Assembly: GCA_037893245.1 (NCBI GenBank)
Contig: JBAIAA010000443.1
Coordinates: 1,240,001 to 1,304,000 of the forward strand
Direction of reading: 5' to 3'
From: Crossaster papposus
Lineage: Eukaryota; Echinodermata; Asteroidea; Velatida; Solasteridae
DNA length: 64,000 nucleotides
In this document: piece by piece, positions 38,694-48,793 of the stretch
Position numbering within the stretch: position 1 is the first letter of the stretch
Layout of the letters: the number at the start of each line of letters is the position of its first letter
Translations under genes and position numbers: made by a program
Notes under the pieces: generated by a model
Databases searched by the model: none
Seen by the model: the letters and a program-made list of their open reading frames with translations, nothing else
What the model was told of the DNA's origin: nothing

Positions 38694-41341
38694 CTAATGT
38701 CACATAGGAAACAAGTCGATATAAGACACAGATATTTATGCACTTTTACTTCAGACAGCCCGATAGCCAGAAAGACAGATGAACAAACAAATGGACAGAC
38801 AGACAAAAACAAAATTAAAAGACAAACATACAGACACATAAAAGCCTAAACTTACTGTTTTCACTGGGCACATCACAGGAATCGTCACTGCTGTCATCGC
38901 TGTCCTCGACACTGGTGAAGCTCTCTGTAAGTCACAAAGAGCAGTTTTTGTTAGATTAATGCACACATACCTGACAGTTGGTCAATCTCTGCTGGAGCGG
39001 ATGGAAGGAAAGATGGGGGGAGAGGGAGGTGGAGGTGGAGGGGGGAGGAGGAGGGAGGGGGAGGGAAGACAACTAAGGTGGTTGCGATTGCAAATTCCAA
39101 ATAGTCAAGTACTCTGACGCATCCGTACATGTATGTGAACTGACGAAACACCCTGCTTAGCTTTGATGAAGCTTCATTTTGTTCCGACAAAAGTCTTTGA
39201 TGTTCCTCCAGGTTCGTGTCTGCAGTGCCACAGGACAGGATGTTTTTCGATGTCTCGTTTGCCAGGAATCTTCTTCAGCAGAAAGAATTTCTGCAAACCC
39301 TTCGTAACGTCTCCCTTCTCCTCGGCAGTCCAGGGACGACGTTTCACTCGTCTCGAGTTGTTCAGAGATGCCAGACCTCCAGATGGAACACTGATAGGAG
39401 CCTGTCGAGAACCTAATGTCACATAGGAAACAAGTCGATATAAGACACAGATATTTATGCACTTTTACTTCAGACAGCCCGATAGCCCGATAGCCAGAAA
39501 GACAGATGAACAAACAAATGGACAGACAGACAAAACAAAATTTAAAAGACAAACATACAGACACATAAAAGCCTAAACTTACTGTTTTCACTGGGCACAT
39601 CACAGGAATCGTCACTGCTGTCATCGCTGTCCTCGACACTGGTGAAGCCTTCTGCAAGTCACAAAGAGCAGTTTTTGTTAGATTAATGCACACATACCTG
39701 ACAGTTGGTCAATCTCTGCTGGAGCGGATGGAAGGAAAGATGGGGGGGAGGGGGAGGTGGAGGGGGAGGAGGAGGGAGGGGGAGGGAAGACAACTAAGGT
39801 GGTGGTAATAGTAATACTATCTAATTATGCATTTTTAGAATGGTAAAGTCAAGTGGGTTTGTTGTCCTGCATGTAAAATCAGAAAAGTGGACTCAACTCT
39901 TGTCAATTTTCTGTGGTCTGTTTCTTTCTGTCTATTTTTCTTTCTTTCTCTTTCTTGTCCTGTAATGCAGGAGCAATAGCAAAAGAAATGCACAAAAACA
40001 CATATACCATTTGTTATCATATACATGTATTGTGAACTGATAACAAAATGTTATTTCTTGCATTTCTTGCTGTTGAAGATGTATTAGTGAATAGTAATAA
40101 CTGATCAAGTATTTTTCAACAAAAGCAATCATTAATGTCTTTCTTTTGCTGTTGAGTAAATAATTTAAAACGACTTTGTCCTTACCACCAGTGACATGCA
40201 GTTCATCCAGGGATTTGCCCTGCTGGGAAGGCAAGTTGCCCCTCTCCAAGCTGAGAAAAAGCCGAGAAAGTTTGGTGACCCTCTGCACAGTATCTGGCAA
40301 CTGGTAGTATTCACGATGGACAAGCAAATCATGACCCATGAAGTTTGCAAGTGTTTCAAGTTGATGTTCCTTCAAGGCAAGAATTTGAGAAGCGGTTGCC
40401 ACGTGCTTACAAAGTTTTGTAGACCGGATGCTGGCAGCATTGTCAAGGCCCGCCATGTCTGCGTACACTCTCATACAGTCACATCCTCTTATATGACCTG
40501 TACCTCCATAAGAACATTGTGCAAACAAGTAGGTGTTGTCGTGGGCGACTCCAGCTTCATTTCTCCTTGCAATCAGAGCACTCAACCACGCCACCGCCTC
40601 ATTGCTGAGAAGCACAGGAACAGTTTGACCCCTCTTGCCAACTATTTCAACAACTCTGAACATCTTGCACAGATGCCGTTCAAGATCAGTCAGCAGGCAT
40701 TCCCCGTTGACACTAGCTGTTGTGTGCTTCTGAAAGTTTTCTAGTTTCATCTTTGATAGCTCCCCCTGCCTTCTGCGGTTGAACATAATAAGATGGCACA
40801 GTGCGACTTCATTCAATCTATTCCAAGCTGGTCCGATTTGTTCGCCCCGAGCATCTTGGACAAGTTCCACTTCCCTGTTGCCAGCTTCATGGAGGAACGC
40901 CGACATTTTTACAACATCAGCATTTGTCGGCATAATTTTAGGTTTGTTGCGCTTTTCTTGGTACAGTGTTCTGTGTGCATGGGTGGATACACGGTCTCGC
41001 CAGGTCAGTTCGCACAACTGCAGAAATTCTTCAGCGTGTTGCGCTTTTTGCTTTTGGCCAGACTCTAGAGCATTTCCTTTTAGTACGAGTGCACACTTCT
41101 TGATGGAATGTCCAATCTTTAAGGCTAGAGACGGAACACCATACAACTGCTTGTCTTCATTGAAGCCAGCTACATCATGAACAGCCTTGATGATATCATT
41201 CACGTAGTGGGGGTGCACAAATAATTCAAGTGATGCATTTGGCTGGTGTGTATTCTTGCGGAGTTGTATGACAAGACGACCCAATTCCCGTATCTTGTTT
41301 CGGATGTAGCCATGTTGATCTACATCGTGCCCGAGTTTCAC
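38440..41341 (-). CDS. tyrosine-recombinase-like protein with Myb/SANT-like C-terminus
   Basis: The minus-strand coding parts are 41,341-40,186 (recombinase-like domain), an acidic exon (38,924-38,856 or its duplicate 39,651-39,583) and a last exon (38,693-38,440). Donors are GTAAGG and GTAAGT. Phase is 1 at every join, so either acidic exon fits. Similar multi-copy proteins are common in fish and cnidarians, probably derived from Crypton-like or related tyrosine-recombinase transposons. Whether this copy is a host gene or a mobile-element gene is unresolved. The 5' side stops at a TAA, and a palindromic minisatellite begins close upstream, so the N-terminal exon(s) are missing or displaced. 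No ATG opens the first exon here. Confidence 0.65.
38856..38924 (-). CDS. acidic linker exon, copy A (69 bp)
   Basis: Bounded by CTTACAG| and |GTAAGT. It encodes SFTSVEDSDDSSDDSCDVPS plus EN, differing from copy B at its second residue (Ser for Gly). Runs of Asp/Ser suggest a CK2-type phosphorylated acidic linker. Confidence 0.65.
39174..39412 (-). pseudogene. SANT-like last exon, copy B, frameshifted
   Basis: Starts after GACATTAG with SRQAPISVPSGGLASLNNSR and KRRPWTAEEKGDVTKGLQKF as in copy A. Two extra bases near 39,243 then shift the frame after PGKRDIE, so the second half of the SANT-like domain (the RTWRNIKDF helix) is replaced by an unrelated tail ending at 39,174. If used, it would give a shortened isoform. 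Confidence 0.65.
39583..39651 (-). CDS. acidic linker exon, copy B (69 bp)
   Basis: Bounded by CTTGCAG| and |GTAAGT. In phase with the upstream exon it encodes GFTSVEDSDDSSDDSCDVPS plus EN. The length, divisible by three, and phase 1 at both sides let it be included or exchanged with copy A freely. Confidence 0.65.
40186..41341 (-). CDS. exon with tyrosine-recombinase-like catalytic domain
   Basis: About 385 residues starting at VKLGHDVDQHGYIRNKIREL. Family landmarks are SLALKIGHSIKKCA (about 71-84), LIMFNRRRQGELSKM (first catalytic Arg region, about 184-198), VGKRGQTVPVLLS (the beta-hairpin Lys, about 244-256), RSTKLCKHVATASQI (the H-x-x-R box, about 316-330) and LANFMGHDLLVHREYYQLP (GH and the Tyr nucleophile region, about 341-359). 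In relatives I remember, the box reads KLRKHVAT; here the Arg position is Cys, which would impair DNA cleavage. The frame is otherwise open for over 1.1 kb, which argues for selection until recently. The donor CTGGTG|GTAAGG ends the exon. Confidence 0.7.
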
Positions 41342-41367
41342 GTATTCTCGCTTTTATTTTTGTATTT

Positions 41368-41535
41368 CGTGCCCACGAAATGATTTCGTGCCCACGAAAT
41401 GATTTCGTGCCCACGAAATGATTTCGTGCGCTCTAAACAAATATTTTCCTGAGCTCGAAATAATTTTGTGCGCTCGAAATACTTTATTTTTTGTGCGCTT
41501 GAAATAATTTTGTGCGCTCAAAATAACGTTGTGCA
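41368..41535. repeat. palindromic minisatellite, about 19-bp unit
   Basis: Three close copies of the near-palindrome ATTTCGTGCCCACGAAATG (41,370-41,428), followed by degenerate forms such as TTTTGTGCGCTCGAAATA to 41,525. The array begins about 27 bp beyond the upstream end of the recombinase exon and may have displaced its 5' part. Confidence 0.8.
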
Positions 41536-41596
41536 ATTGTTAGGAATCGGTTAAGTAAATATGACATTGTGTCAGCACTAGGCAGGTAGTCGGCTA

Positions 41597-41645
41597 GTCT
41601 TGCTCCAAGACCGAGTTGTTCATTTGTTTTGGGCACGCCATCCAT
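41597..41645 (+). repeat. diverged relative of the foldback tip
   Basis: AGTCTTGCTCCAAGACCGAG followed by TTGTTCATTTGTTTTGGGCACGCC resembles the tip of the 12,148 palindrome (AGTCTTGGCCAAGACCAAGC then CGTTCATTTGTTCCGCGGCGCGCC). No matching opposite end was found nearby. Confidence 0.45.
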
Positions 41646-42011
41646 CTATGACATGCAGTTCATCAATCATCAATACTCCGAAAACGGGCTTATTGAGGGC
41701 TTCCTTGATTATCACGAGATTTGTTTCACAGCACGGTCTAGACGCAAGGGTACCGTGAACCCACAAATTTTTCAGGGCATTCCATTTGTATTCGTCATAT
41801 GTCCCTTTAGGGGCTCCGCACTTACCTTTGGTGAAGGACATTATTACGGCAGGATACCATGATGAATGTGGAGGCCACAGTGCGATTACGTTCTCCCCTT
41901 CATGATGCTGGTGATTTTTCAAGGTTCCATCAAGACGACTACTCCGTTTCATGTTTGTTATGGTAGTTCTGTCAGCCACACCTAGACTAGCTAGCTGTAA
42001 CAAGACAACAA
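41620..42011 (-). CDS. possible exon with a Tudor-like segment
   Basis: After an acceptor-like TTGTTACAG, an open frame of about 130 codons contains KRSSRLDGTLKNHQHHEGEN and VIALWPPHSSWYPAVIMSFT. The latter has the pattern of Tudor/Agenet-type beta-barrels (V-x-ALWP..WYPA-V). The tail (NKPVFGVLMIDELHVIDGW) is not recognised and overlaps the foldback-like tip. It may be an upstream exon of the recombinase/SANT gene on the same strand, or a separate relic. Confidence 0.35.
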
Positions 42012-42807
42012 TACAACAACAATATACCATCAAACTGATAATACAAGTAAATATTAATAATTATGTGGCTACTTATTTGCTTTATTATTTATAAAATAAC
42101 TACAATTAACTATTTCTTGTTCGCACGGTGCTCAACAACTCATGCTTGGGTTGGCAAAATAAAGCAGTTAAATTTGGTTCTAACTTCTATATTATTCTGA
42201 AATTAGGCATATTCACTTCCCACATCATCCTAAGACTAGAGTGAGAGAGGCCATGACTACAAATCATAGAGTGAGCTACATTCATAGCGAGTAACATGCA
42301 AGCTTCCAAATATACAATCGCTCTACTTACCGTCTATCCACGAATCTTTTCCAGCTCCATGGTACACCTAGCTAGCTGCAAATGACCACGTCTTTGCATA
42401 AACTACAATATGCCTCACTACACTCAGTCCAAAACAATGTTATAATAGTTAAGACATGTCTAGACTAGTAAATATTTATACTTCGTTGTCACACACGCCA
42501 CTCATGGAAACCAACGGAGGGCGCTATGCCATTCAGGGTAATACTGTTTGTTGTTTTTTGGACGGGGTAACAAATGTGCATACCCCCCCTACGTCAGGTC
42601 TTATGCGTGAACCGAGGACTCCTCCCAAACGCTTTGATATTTAACCAACAGTCAAAAATGGCCACGAAAGTCCCATTTCTCACAATATTTCATACCGAGG
42701 ACGCGCTCGGTTTGCAAGGTGTCCTCAGTATGTGAGTGTGTACTTACATAAAAGCCCTCCATTTGCGGTATTGACATGTACACAGGAAGGAGACTCAAGA
42801 CAGGTAT
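42012..42807. other. no gene seen
   Basis: AT-rich sequence without supported exons. Confidence 0.4.
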
Positions 42808-43920
42808 TCACTGGTTTCGGTGGTTTATTGGCTGTTTATTATAACTACTTCTGTGGTAGAACACTGACATGAAGTTTACCGTTACAACGCGGCACTGAAA
42901 TTGGTCCGGTGCATGTGCCATCCGGAACGGGTTGCCTAGGCGTACTGGCAGGGCTCCACTGAGCAGTTTCACCGTGAAATCGCTCTGGTGCCCTTCATCG
43001 GCCAACTGGCACAGACACTGCACAGCCCCCTTCAAGGATCTTTTTTGTCCCCAAACTGGACAGCGGGCATCTGCCGTTGCACACACATGATACCCGGACC
43101 GAAAGGCGCGCGACGCCAACACAACACAACAACAACAAAATTAGTCAAAGTTCGTCTAGGAGGTTGGAGGTGGCCGGCGCTGGAACTCGGTCTGCCTAAA
43201 CAGCAGCTCCCAGAACTCCTGTGGGACTCCTGTCCCAGAACTCCTGTCGTCAGGGTAGCGTGGGGGTGGGGGCGCACCAGGGGGCAGCAGTCCTCCCAGG
43301 GAGGGCTGGCCTGCCACAGACGCGTCCACAAAGTACTGGCCGTACTGCTGCCCCTCGTACAGGAGTCGCCCCGGGACCTTGTATGAGTGGACCACGCATG
43401 TCCGCAGCAGCCGGTGGCCGTCGCCGTCCACCCCGATGGGCGTGGTCTCCAGGCGCCACTCATCCCACAGGTGCTCACATATAGGTCCCGTCCAGCAGCT
43501 CTACCCGGGACCCGGCCGGCAAGACTCGGGGCTGTCCACGCCACTGAAGCGTCGGCATCGAAGGGGGCATCGGGGGCTTCGTCCGAGTCCCGCCTTTCGC
43601 CCGAGCTGGCGGGGAGGGTTTGGCGGGGCTGCTTCCCTTCGGGTGGCTAGAGCGGCGTCCGTGGCCGTGTCCCCGGTGCCCCGACCGACCAGGAATGAGT
43701 GGTCGATGCCGCCCTTCCTGGCCCTGGTTTGGCTGGCTGGCCGTCTCGTCCTGCTTCGAATGGGGAGGCCGAGAGGACCCCTCCGAGTGGAGGTGGTCCC
43801 ACGGCTCAGGGGGCTGCGACAAAGGTCGGGCCGCTGCGGGGTGGTCCTGTCCACCGTGGGGGAGATCTAGGGCGAGGCGGCGAAAGTCCTCGGCCGGCCG
43901 GATTGCGAGCTCCGGGATAT
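42808..43920 (-). pseudogene. unrecognised GC-rich coding relic
   Basis: Composition rises sharply to GC-rich and minus-strand frames become long, as at 15.2-16.5 kb. A proline-rich stretch (43,920-43,500) leads into RVELLDGTY. After a change of frame come EHLWDEWRLETTPIGVDGDG, HRLLRTCVVHSYKVPGRLLY and EGQQYGQYFVDASV (about 43,472-43,330). A separate frame at 43,122-42,808 includes SLKGAVQCLCQLADEGHQSD. The texture looks protein-coding, but I recognise no family, and the frames are not continuous. A multicopy element or lost host gene are both possible. Confidence 0.35.
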
Positions 43921-43924
43921 TCCG

Positions 43925-44074
43925 GCAGGATGAGAGTGTAGCTGCATCCCGGTTGAGATTGCTCTCCACAGTCTCCCAGCTCCTACTAGACAACCGGATG
44001 ACAAGGTTCTCAGCACAGGCATTTTTGCTCAAGATTGTATGAGGAATGTCATGCAGATAGATGTTGAATAGCAT
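43925..44074 (-). pseudogene. LINE reverse transcriptase fragment
   Basis: MLFNIYLHDIPHTILSKNAC and LSSRSWETVESNLNRDAATL match the palm region of Jockey/CR1-type LINE RTs (LFNIYI-D-P...YADDLAI...LN-D). The YADD block reads CAENL here, so the catalytic Asp pair is lost. Only about 50 codons survive before unrelated GC-rich sequence. Confidence 0.6.
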
Positions 44075-44089
44075 CAGCGCTAGGGGAGA

Positions 44090-44345
44090 GGAGGATGAAA
44101 CAAAGAATTAAGTGTGGGGAGGGTAAAACTGGAGATTGGATGAAGGATGGAACAAGGAATTATGTTCGGGAGTGTGGGGAGTGTTAAGATGGGAGATAGG
44201 ATAGGAGGATGGAACAAAGAATTAAATATGAGGAGGCCAAAGATTGGGAGAGGGAAATAGAACAAAGAATTAAGTATGGGAAGGGTAAAGAGGAGAGTTG
44301 GAATTAAGAATTAAGCGTGGGAATGGTTGAAGATGGGAGATTCCC
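44090..44345 (+). repeat. degenerate purine-rich tandem repeat
   Basis: About four imperfect copies of a 60-65 bp unit containing AACAAAGAATTAAGTGTGGG and AGGGTAAA..GGAGA..TTGG, the last ending near the XhoI-free stretch at 44,345. Confidence 0.65.
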
Positions 44346-45737
44346 CTCTCCCAATAAGTCGATTATATCTAGGTCTGATGATCTAAAAATGCAAGAGAGA
44401 AAGCAGACTTGCTAGAAAAGAAAGATTGGGACACAGGGCGCTTGTCCTTTGCAAGGGTTTTTGCAAGCACAAGGGTGTAGTTTCCAAGATTCTATTATAT
44501 ACATATTTTGACCTTTGCCGTTCTAACCTTTGTTAGAAAATCTGGCGTAGAATTTACTTGGATCAACGAAACAGAATCCCCGTGAATAGTGTCAATAAGG
44601 CAAATCGAGTGGTGCGATATTGACTGTCACATGACTGTGAAAATGGTACATGTACATTTCACCAGATAGTTTGAGTATTAAAACTAGGTTTTAAATAATT
44701 GTGAACAATATCTTAGAATGTCGACTGTTCATCGCCGCTATAGGCATCATCATGATCAAGTTTCCACCCATGCCGTGCAAGCGTAAAACCTCACCAGCAC
44801 ATGGCGCAACCTCTGCCAATGGCTCCGACTCTGCATATTTTGTTATTTCCAGAACAATATATTATCATTTCTGTTCTTCTGTGGCTCTAGTGTGTTAGCA
44901 TCAAGTTCACTTGCAGAACACTTGATCATAATGGTGTCTCATCTGCTTCACCAATCTCTGCAACTCATGCCCACAATTTTTACATTTTGCATGACACCTT
45001 GTGGCTGCTTTTGATGCGCGTTTCTTAAAAGGGTATTAAATGGGTTCACATTTTCTGTCCGACATTGGAATGTTATACAGCTACACAAGGCTGACCTGGC
45101 ACTCTAAGCAGCGCTGAGTAGTCGCAAAGTGACCGTTTGTATTTGTTGAGATCACTAGTCGCGAAGAGACTGTATTTATTGAGATGACTAGTCGTGAAGT
45201 GAATGTTTGTATTTATTGACAGTATTGAGTGTTTATGGTGAATAAAAGAGTAGCACTCATAAATAAAACGTAGCTTTATATTATTGTGTAATGGATGGTA
45301 AATTTATTTTGATAATAAACCTAAATATTTATTTAGGTTAACTTTACGTATGTATACAACTGTGCAAAAAAGTAATGGTAATTTGTTTTAATAAACTTGA
45401 CTGATCACTTCACTGGTGGCACAAATTTGGTCAGTGTGACCATATTATACAGTAACACAAAGTGTCCTATTACAAAGCAAGGTGTCATTGTGGTAATCCC
45501 AATTCATTTAAAAAAATTAAACACAAAGAATGAAACCATGAAGTACTGGTATATTACAATTTATTTATCATTGCAACATGTAATCAAATGTAAACATTTG
45601 TTCATGTTTTTCATATGCACACATATTCCAAGTTCCCATTGCATAGGCCCTTAGTCACAGACAAAGTCCCCAAAGTCACAAACTCCTGTTTTCACCGACA
45701 ACGTCCCAAAGTCACATAGTCCAAACACACTACAAGT
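44346..45737. other. mostly noncoding; weak BED-finger trace
   Basis: On the minus strand near 45,030-44,920 a short frame reads HAKCKNCGHELQRLVKQMRH followed by H..C, resembling a BED zinc finger as in hAT transposases. It is isolated and short. Nothing else was seen. Confidence 0.3.
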
Positions 45738-46103
45738 TTATGGCTGCGTCTTGCCACGGTACACTGCCAGCCGGGGCTGTTGAAGTAGTTCCTTAGGTAC
45801 GCCCTCCTTCTTTCCCTCCACCGTTGGTCTTGTGCCACGACCTGCTGCCTCAACCTCCTGCATCATGCCTGCATCCCGCCAGGCTCCCGGCACAAGCCTA
45901 TGCTGGTTGTCCTCCCCGTCCAGGTCTGCGTTCTGCAAGTTTGGGTAGCATTCCCTCATGACATTGTGCAGAGTGAGACAAGCCTTGACTATCTTGGTGC
46001 CCTTGATTGGGGATGTGCCAAGGGTGGTAAGGAGGCATCTGAAGAGGTTGGCCAGGATACTAAATGCATTCTCCACGACCCTGCAAGCCACGAAAATGTT
46101 TAG
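45738..46103 (-). pseudogene. PIF/Harbinger transposase, C-terminal fragment
   Basis: RVVENAFSILANLFRCLLTT, TSPIKGTKIVKACLTLHNVM and RECYPNLQNADLDGEDN match the end of PIF/Harbinger (HARBI1-like, DDE_Tnp_4) transposases. VENAFGILANRFR and A-x-x-LHN are hallmark words. The catalytic DDE region upstream is absent: at about 46,097 the sequence changes abruptly to a TTTAGAAATTCATTTTTT junction also found at 55,348. The frame ends normally with a stop at 45,738. Confidence 0.75.
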
Positions 46104-46147
46104 AAATTCATTTTTTTTTTATAATACAAACATGCATCTAAGAATGC
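46097..46147 (+). repeat. isolated piece of the AAGAATGC repeat family
   Basis: TAGAAATTCATTTTTTTT then ATAATACAAACATGCATCTA and AGAATGC is nearly identical to 55,346-55,393 inside the large array. It sits exactly at the break in the Harbinger transposase. Confidence 0.75.
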
Positions 46148-46149
46148 AT

Positions 46150-46330
46150 GTAACCCGTAGTAACCCACTACGCCAACCTGATATTTCCGGCCTCGCTCGC
46201 TGTGAACTGATGGCCGACAGATATTGCCAGCCTTGCTAGTGACATGTTTACCGTCATCTATTTTAAATTGCGAGAAAAATGTGCACGATACACGTACACC
46301 AACTCTTCGATGCGAATTTAAACCTTGATT
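46150..46330. mobile_element. diverged copy 3 of the GGCCGGAAATG MITE family
   Basis: Contains TATTTCCGGCCTCGCTCGCTG, GATATTGCCAGCCTTGCTAG and ACCGTCATCTATTTTAAATT, aligning with 10,712-10,963 and 14,108-14,335. It is more diverged than those two. Confidence 0.5.
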
Positions 46331-46579
46331 AATGGAGTTGAAATTTGAAATAAGTCAACATCTGCCACTAATACGTTTCAAAAAACTTTTTACGACTCTT
46401 TGCTGAATATCATGACGATTTACTGTGTGCTAAAAAAAACTCATCGTATTGTACTAAAAATACACCTATGACATGTGTACTTTTGTGTTTTGTGGCAATA
46501 TGATTCATAGGACATGATACAGCTGCAACCCATAATAGAGATGCATAAGTTACGACGAGTTTCATGAAAATCCAAAGGA

Positions 46580-47780
46580 ACTCTGGGCCTTCCAGCCCCT
46601 GCGGGGTAGCTGAGGGGGCCAATTGTCTGAATCTGTGCATCTGTGAACAGGAGAGTGCGTCGGCAATATTATTCTGAATGCCTGGAATGTGGCTGGCTCT
46701 GAAATTGATGTTGTCGCGGAGGCATTGAAGCACGAAAAATCGGACTAGTTTCATGATTTTGATACATTTGGACGACTGCTTTTTAATGATGGACACCACC
46801 GCAGCATTGTCTGACCGTATTATGACTCGTTTGCCAGAGAGAGTCTTCCCCCACAGGGTGAGAGCTACTACCACAGGAACAAATTTGAGCCAGGCAATGG
46901 ATGGCTTGTCGTCGCGGATACGTTGAGGCCATGTCCCCTTAAACCACCTGCCTTGAAAGAAACCCCGAAGCCCGTTCCCCCACTAGCATCGGTAAAGAGC
47001 TGAAGGTCTAAATCTAGCAACCAATACTGATCCGGTATCATTGTTCTGCCATTAAAGTTTTGAAGGAAAACCTGCCACATTAGCAGGTCTTCTTTCGCAC
47101 CCTGGGGGAGTCTGACTTTGTGCCAATGCCGTTTCGCGCCTTTGGTGGCATCGAGGTACTGCCCGACACACAAAGGATAGCGATCCAATGAGTGATTGGA
47201 GAGACGTTAGGGTTAGGATTAGCTTGGGTGCTTTAAGTGCGTCTTGTAGTTTAGTGTCAATGGACCTCAGTTTATCCGCAGGTATTGTTACTGTTTGGGA
47301 AACAGAATCAATCTGTAATCCCAGGAATATTAGCTTTGTGGTAGGGAGGATTGTTTTTTCTTCCGCGAGAGGAACCCCAAATTCCTTACATAATGTGAAA
47401 AACCAAGTTAGGATGCTGTGGCATGATGAGGGACCGCCTAAAGCCGGTCCCCCAACCATTAAAAAATCGTCCACATAGTGGCATACATGGCCTGGTCCGA
47501 CCCGCTTGTCCACCGCCCACTCAAGGAATGTAGATAGGCTGGGGCACATGCAACCCCCATGGGCAATGTCTTGTCAATGTAAATGTTATCCCTGACCTTT
47601 ATGCCTAGTAAACAGAAATCGTCCGGGTGGATTGGTAAAAGACGGAATGCCGATTTTATATCCGCTTTTGCCATGAGGGCACCTTCCCCAGATCTAATGA
47701 CTAAGCTAACTGCGTCGTCGAAGTTGGAGTACTGTACTGAACAAAGTCGTCTGTCGATTCCATCATTTACCTAGTCCGAT
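46580..47780 (-). pseudogene. DIRS-like reverse transcriptase and RNase H
   Basis: RT blocks visible are ALMAKADIKSAFRLLPIHPD, TLPMGVACAPAYL and HVCHYVDDFLMVGG (catalytic YVDD). These are followed by a connection segment and RNase H words LQLFTDASGGTGFGVSF, SDNAAVVSIIKKQSSKCIK and HIPGIQNNIADALS. The phrase SDNAAVVSIINKQSSK is a hallmark of DIRS/Ngaro RNase H. Frames are not continuous; this is a fossil. Confidence 0.8.
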
Positions 47781-48793
47781 TCAGGGTAGGAGAAGTTTTG
47801 GGAATGAGCCCTATGGGGGAGATTCAAAGGTTTTCAATGGGGGTCGTCTTGAATGGGCCTGCCATGCGCCCTAGTTGGACTTCTTTTTCTAGTTTTTCTA
47901 AGGCTAGAATTGGGTGAGCGGGGGCCATCATAGCCTAGCTTGAAACCACATGTAAAGCCTGTACGAAGCAATGTAGCCGCCTTAGTGTTTGGGTAGGTAT
48001 CGAGCCAGGGTAACAGTTGCTCTAGCATAATGGGTGAGTGTGCGATGCAGCATACACAGTTTGTGGCGGAATTGCAGAGGGGGGAAAGGTTGGGGTGACC
48101 TTTACTGGCGGTTGGTAGTGTTTTTTTTTTAGGCTGGTTTGCATGCAGAGGCACCGTGGCCGGGGGAGTTGCATGTGAGGCATCTGTGGGATATGCTCAT
48201 TGGGCCCTGGAGCAGCCGGTGGCCCGATTGAATGGGTAGCAGTATTGTGCATTCCTTGTGGGTTGGCGGGAAGGCGAGCGAAAAGAACTAACAAAGTGTT
48301 TGGGTCCAAAGGAAGGAGCCCCCCTTGACCCCCCATGCTTGTGTATGTAAACCCTGGCGTAGTTACATAAAGGGCCCACAGTTCCCTGTCGATTACAGAC
48401 CAGGATCTGTTTGGGTGGATCTGTTGCCTCATTCTGAATTGCCGGTCCTATTCCAGCCAGCCGCGGTTAGGGAAGCAGGCAGCCGCCATGCGGATGACAT
48501 GCATGTACTTTAGGAGCTCCTGGGATCGCCCAGGGTGGGCCGACAAGAAAACAGACGCAAAGATTAGAAACGTGTCGGTCCATGACAAGATGGAAGTGAT
48601 TTGGATTTTTTTCTTTGCGTCTTTGATGCACAATTGACTGGATTTATCCAAGGTAAAAGTGAGGTCGGGGGTCGGGTTGGTAGGACCACGGCGGGTAAGC
48701 AAAGTGTCTAGCTCTATAAACTCGCTTTTTATTATCTTTTCCCTTTTTCTTTACCTATGGGGACCACGCTCCCTAGCGGCTCGCAAATGGAAA

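Larger units (their letters stand above)
38367..39083. repeat. tandem segmental duplication, copy A
   Basis: About 717 bp repeated head-to-tail with copy B at about 98% identity. It starts at GCGATTGCAAATTCC and ends in the purine-rich run GGAGGGAAGACAACTAAGG. It contains the acidic exon and the SANT-like last exon of the minus-strand gene, both intact. Confidence 0.9.
39084..39806. repeat. tandem segmental duplication, copy B
   Basis: Same unit as copy A, with small indels (a repeated GATAGCCC near 39,480 and two extra T near 39,243). It is the copy nearer the upstream exon of the minus-strand gene. Confidence 0.9.
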
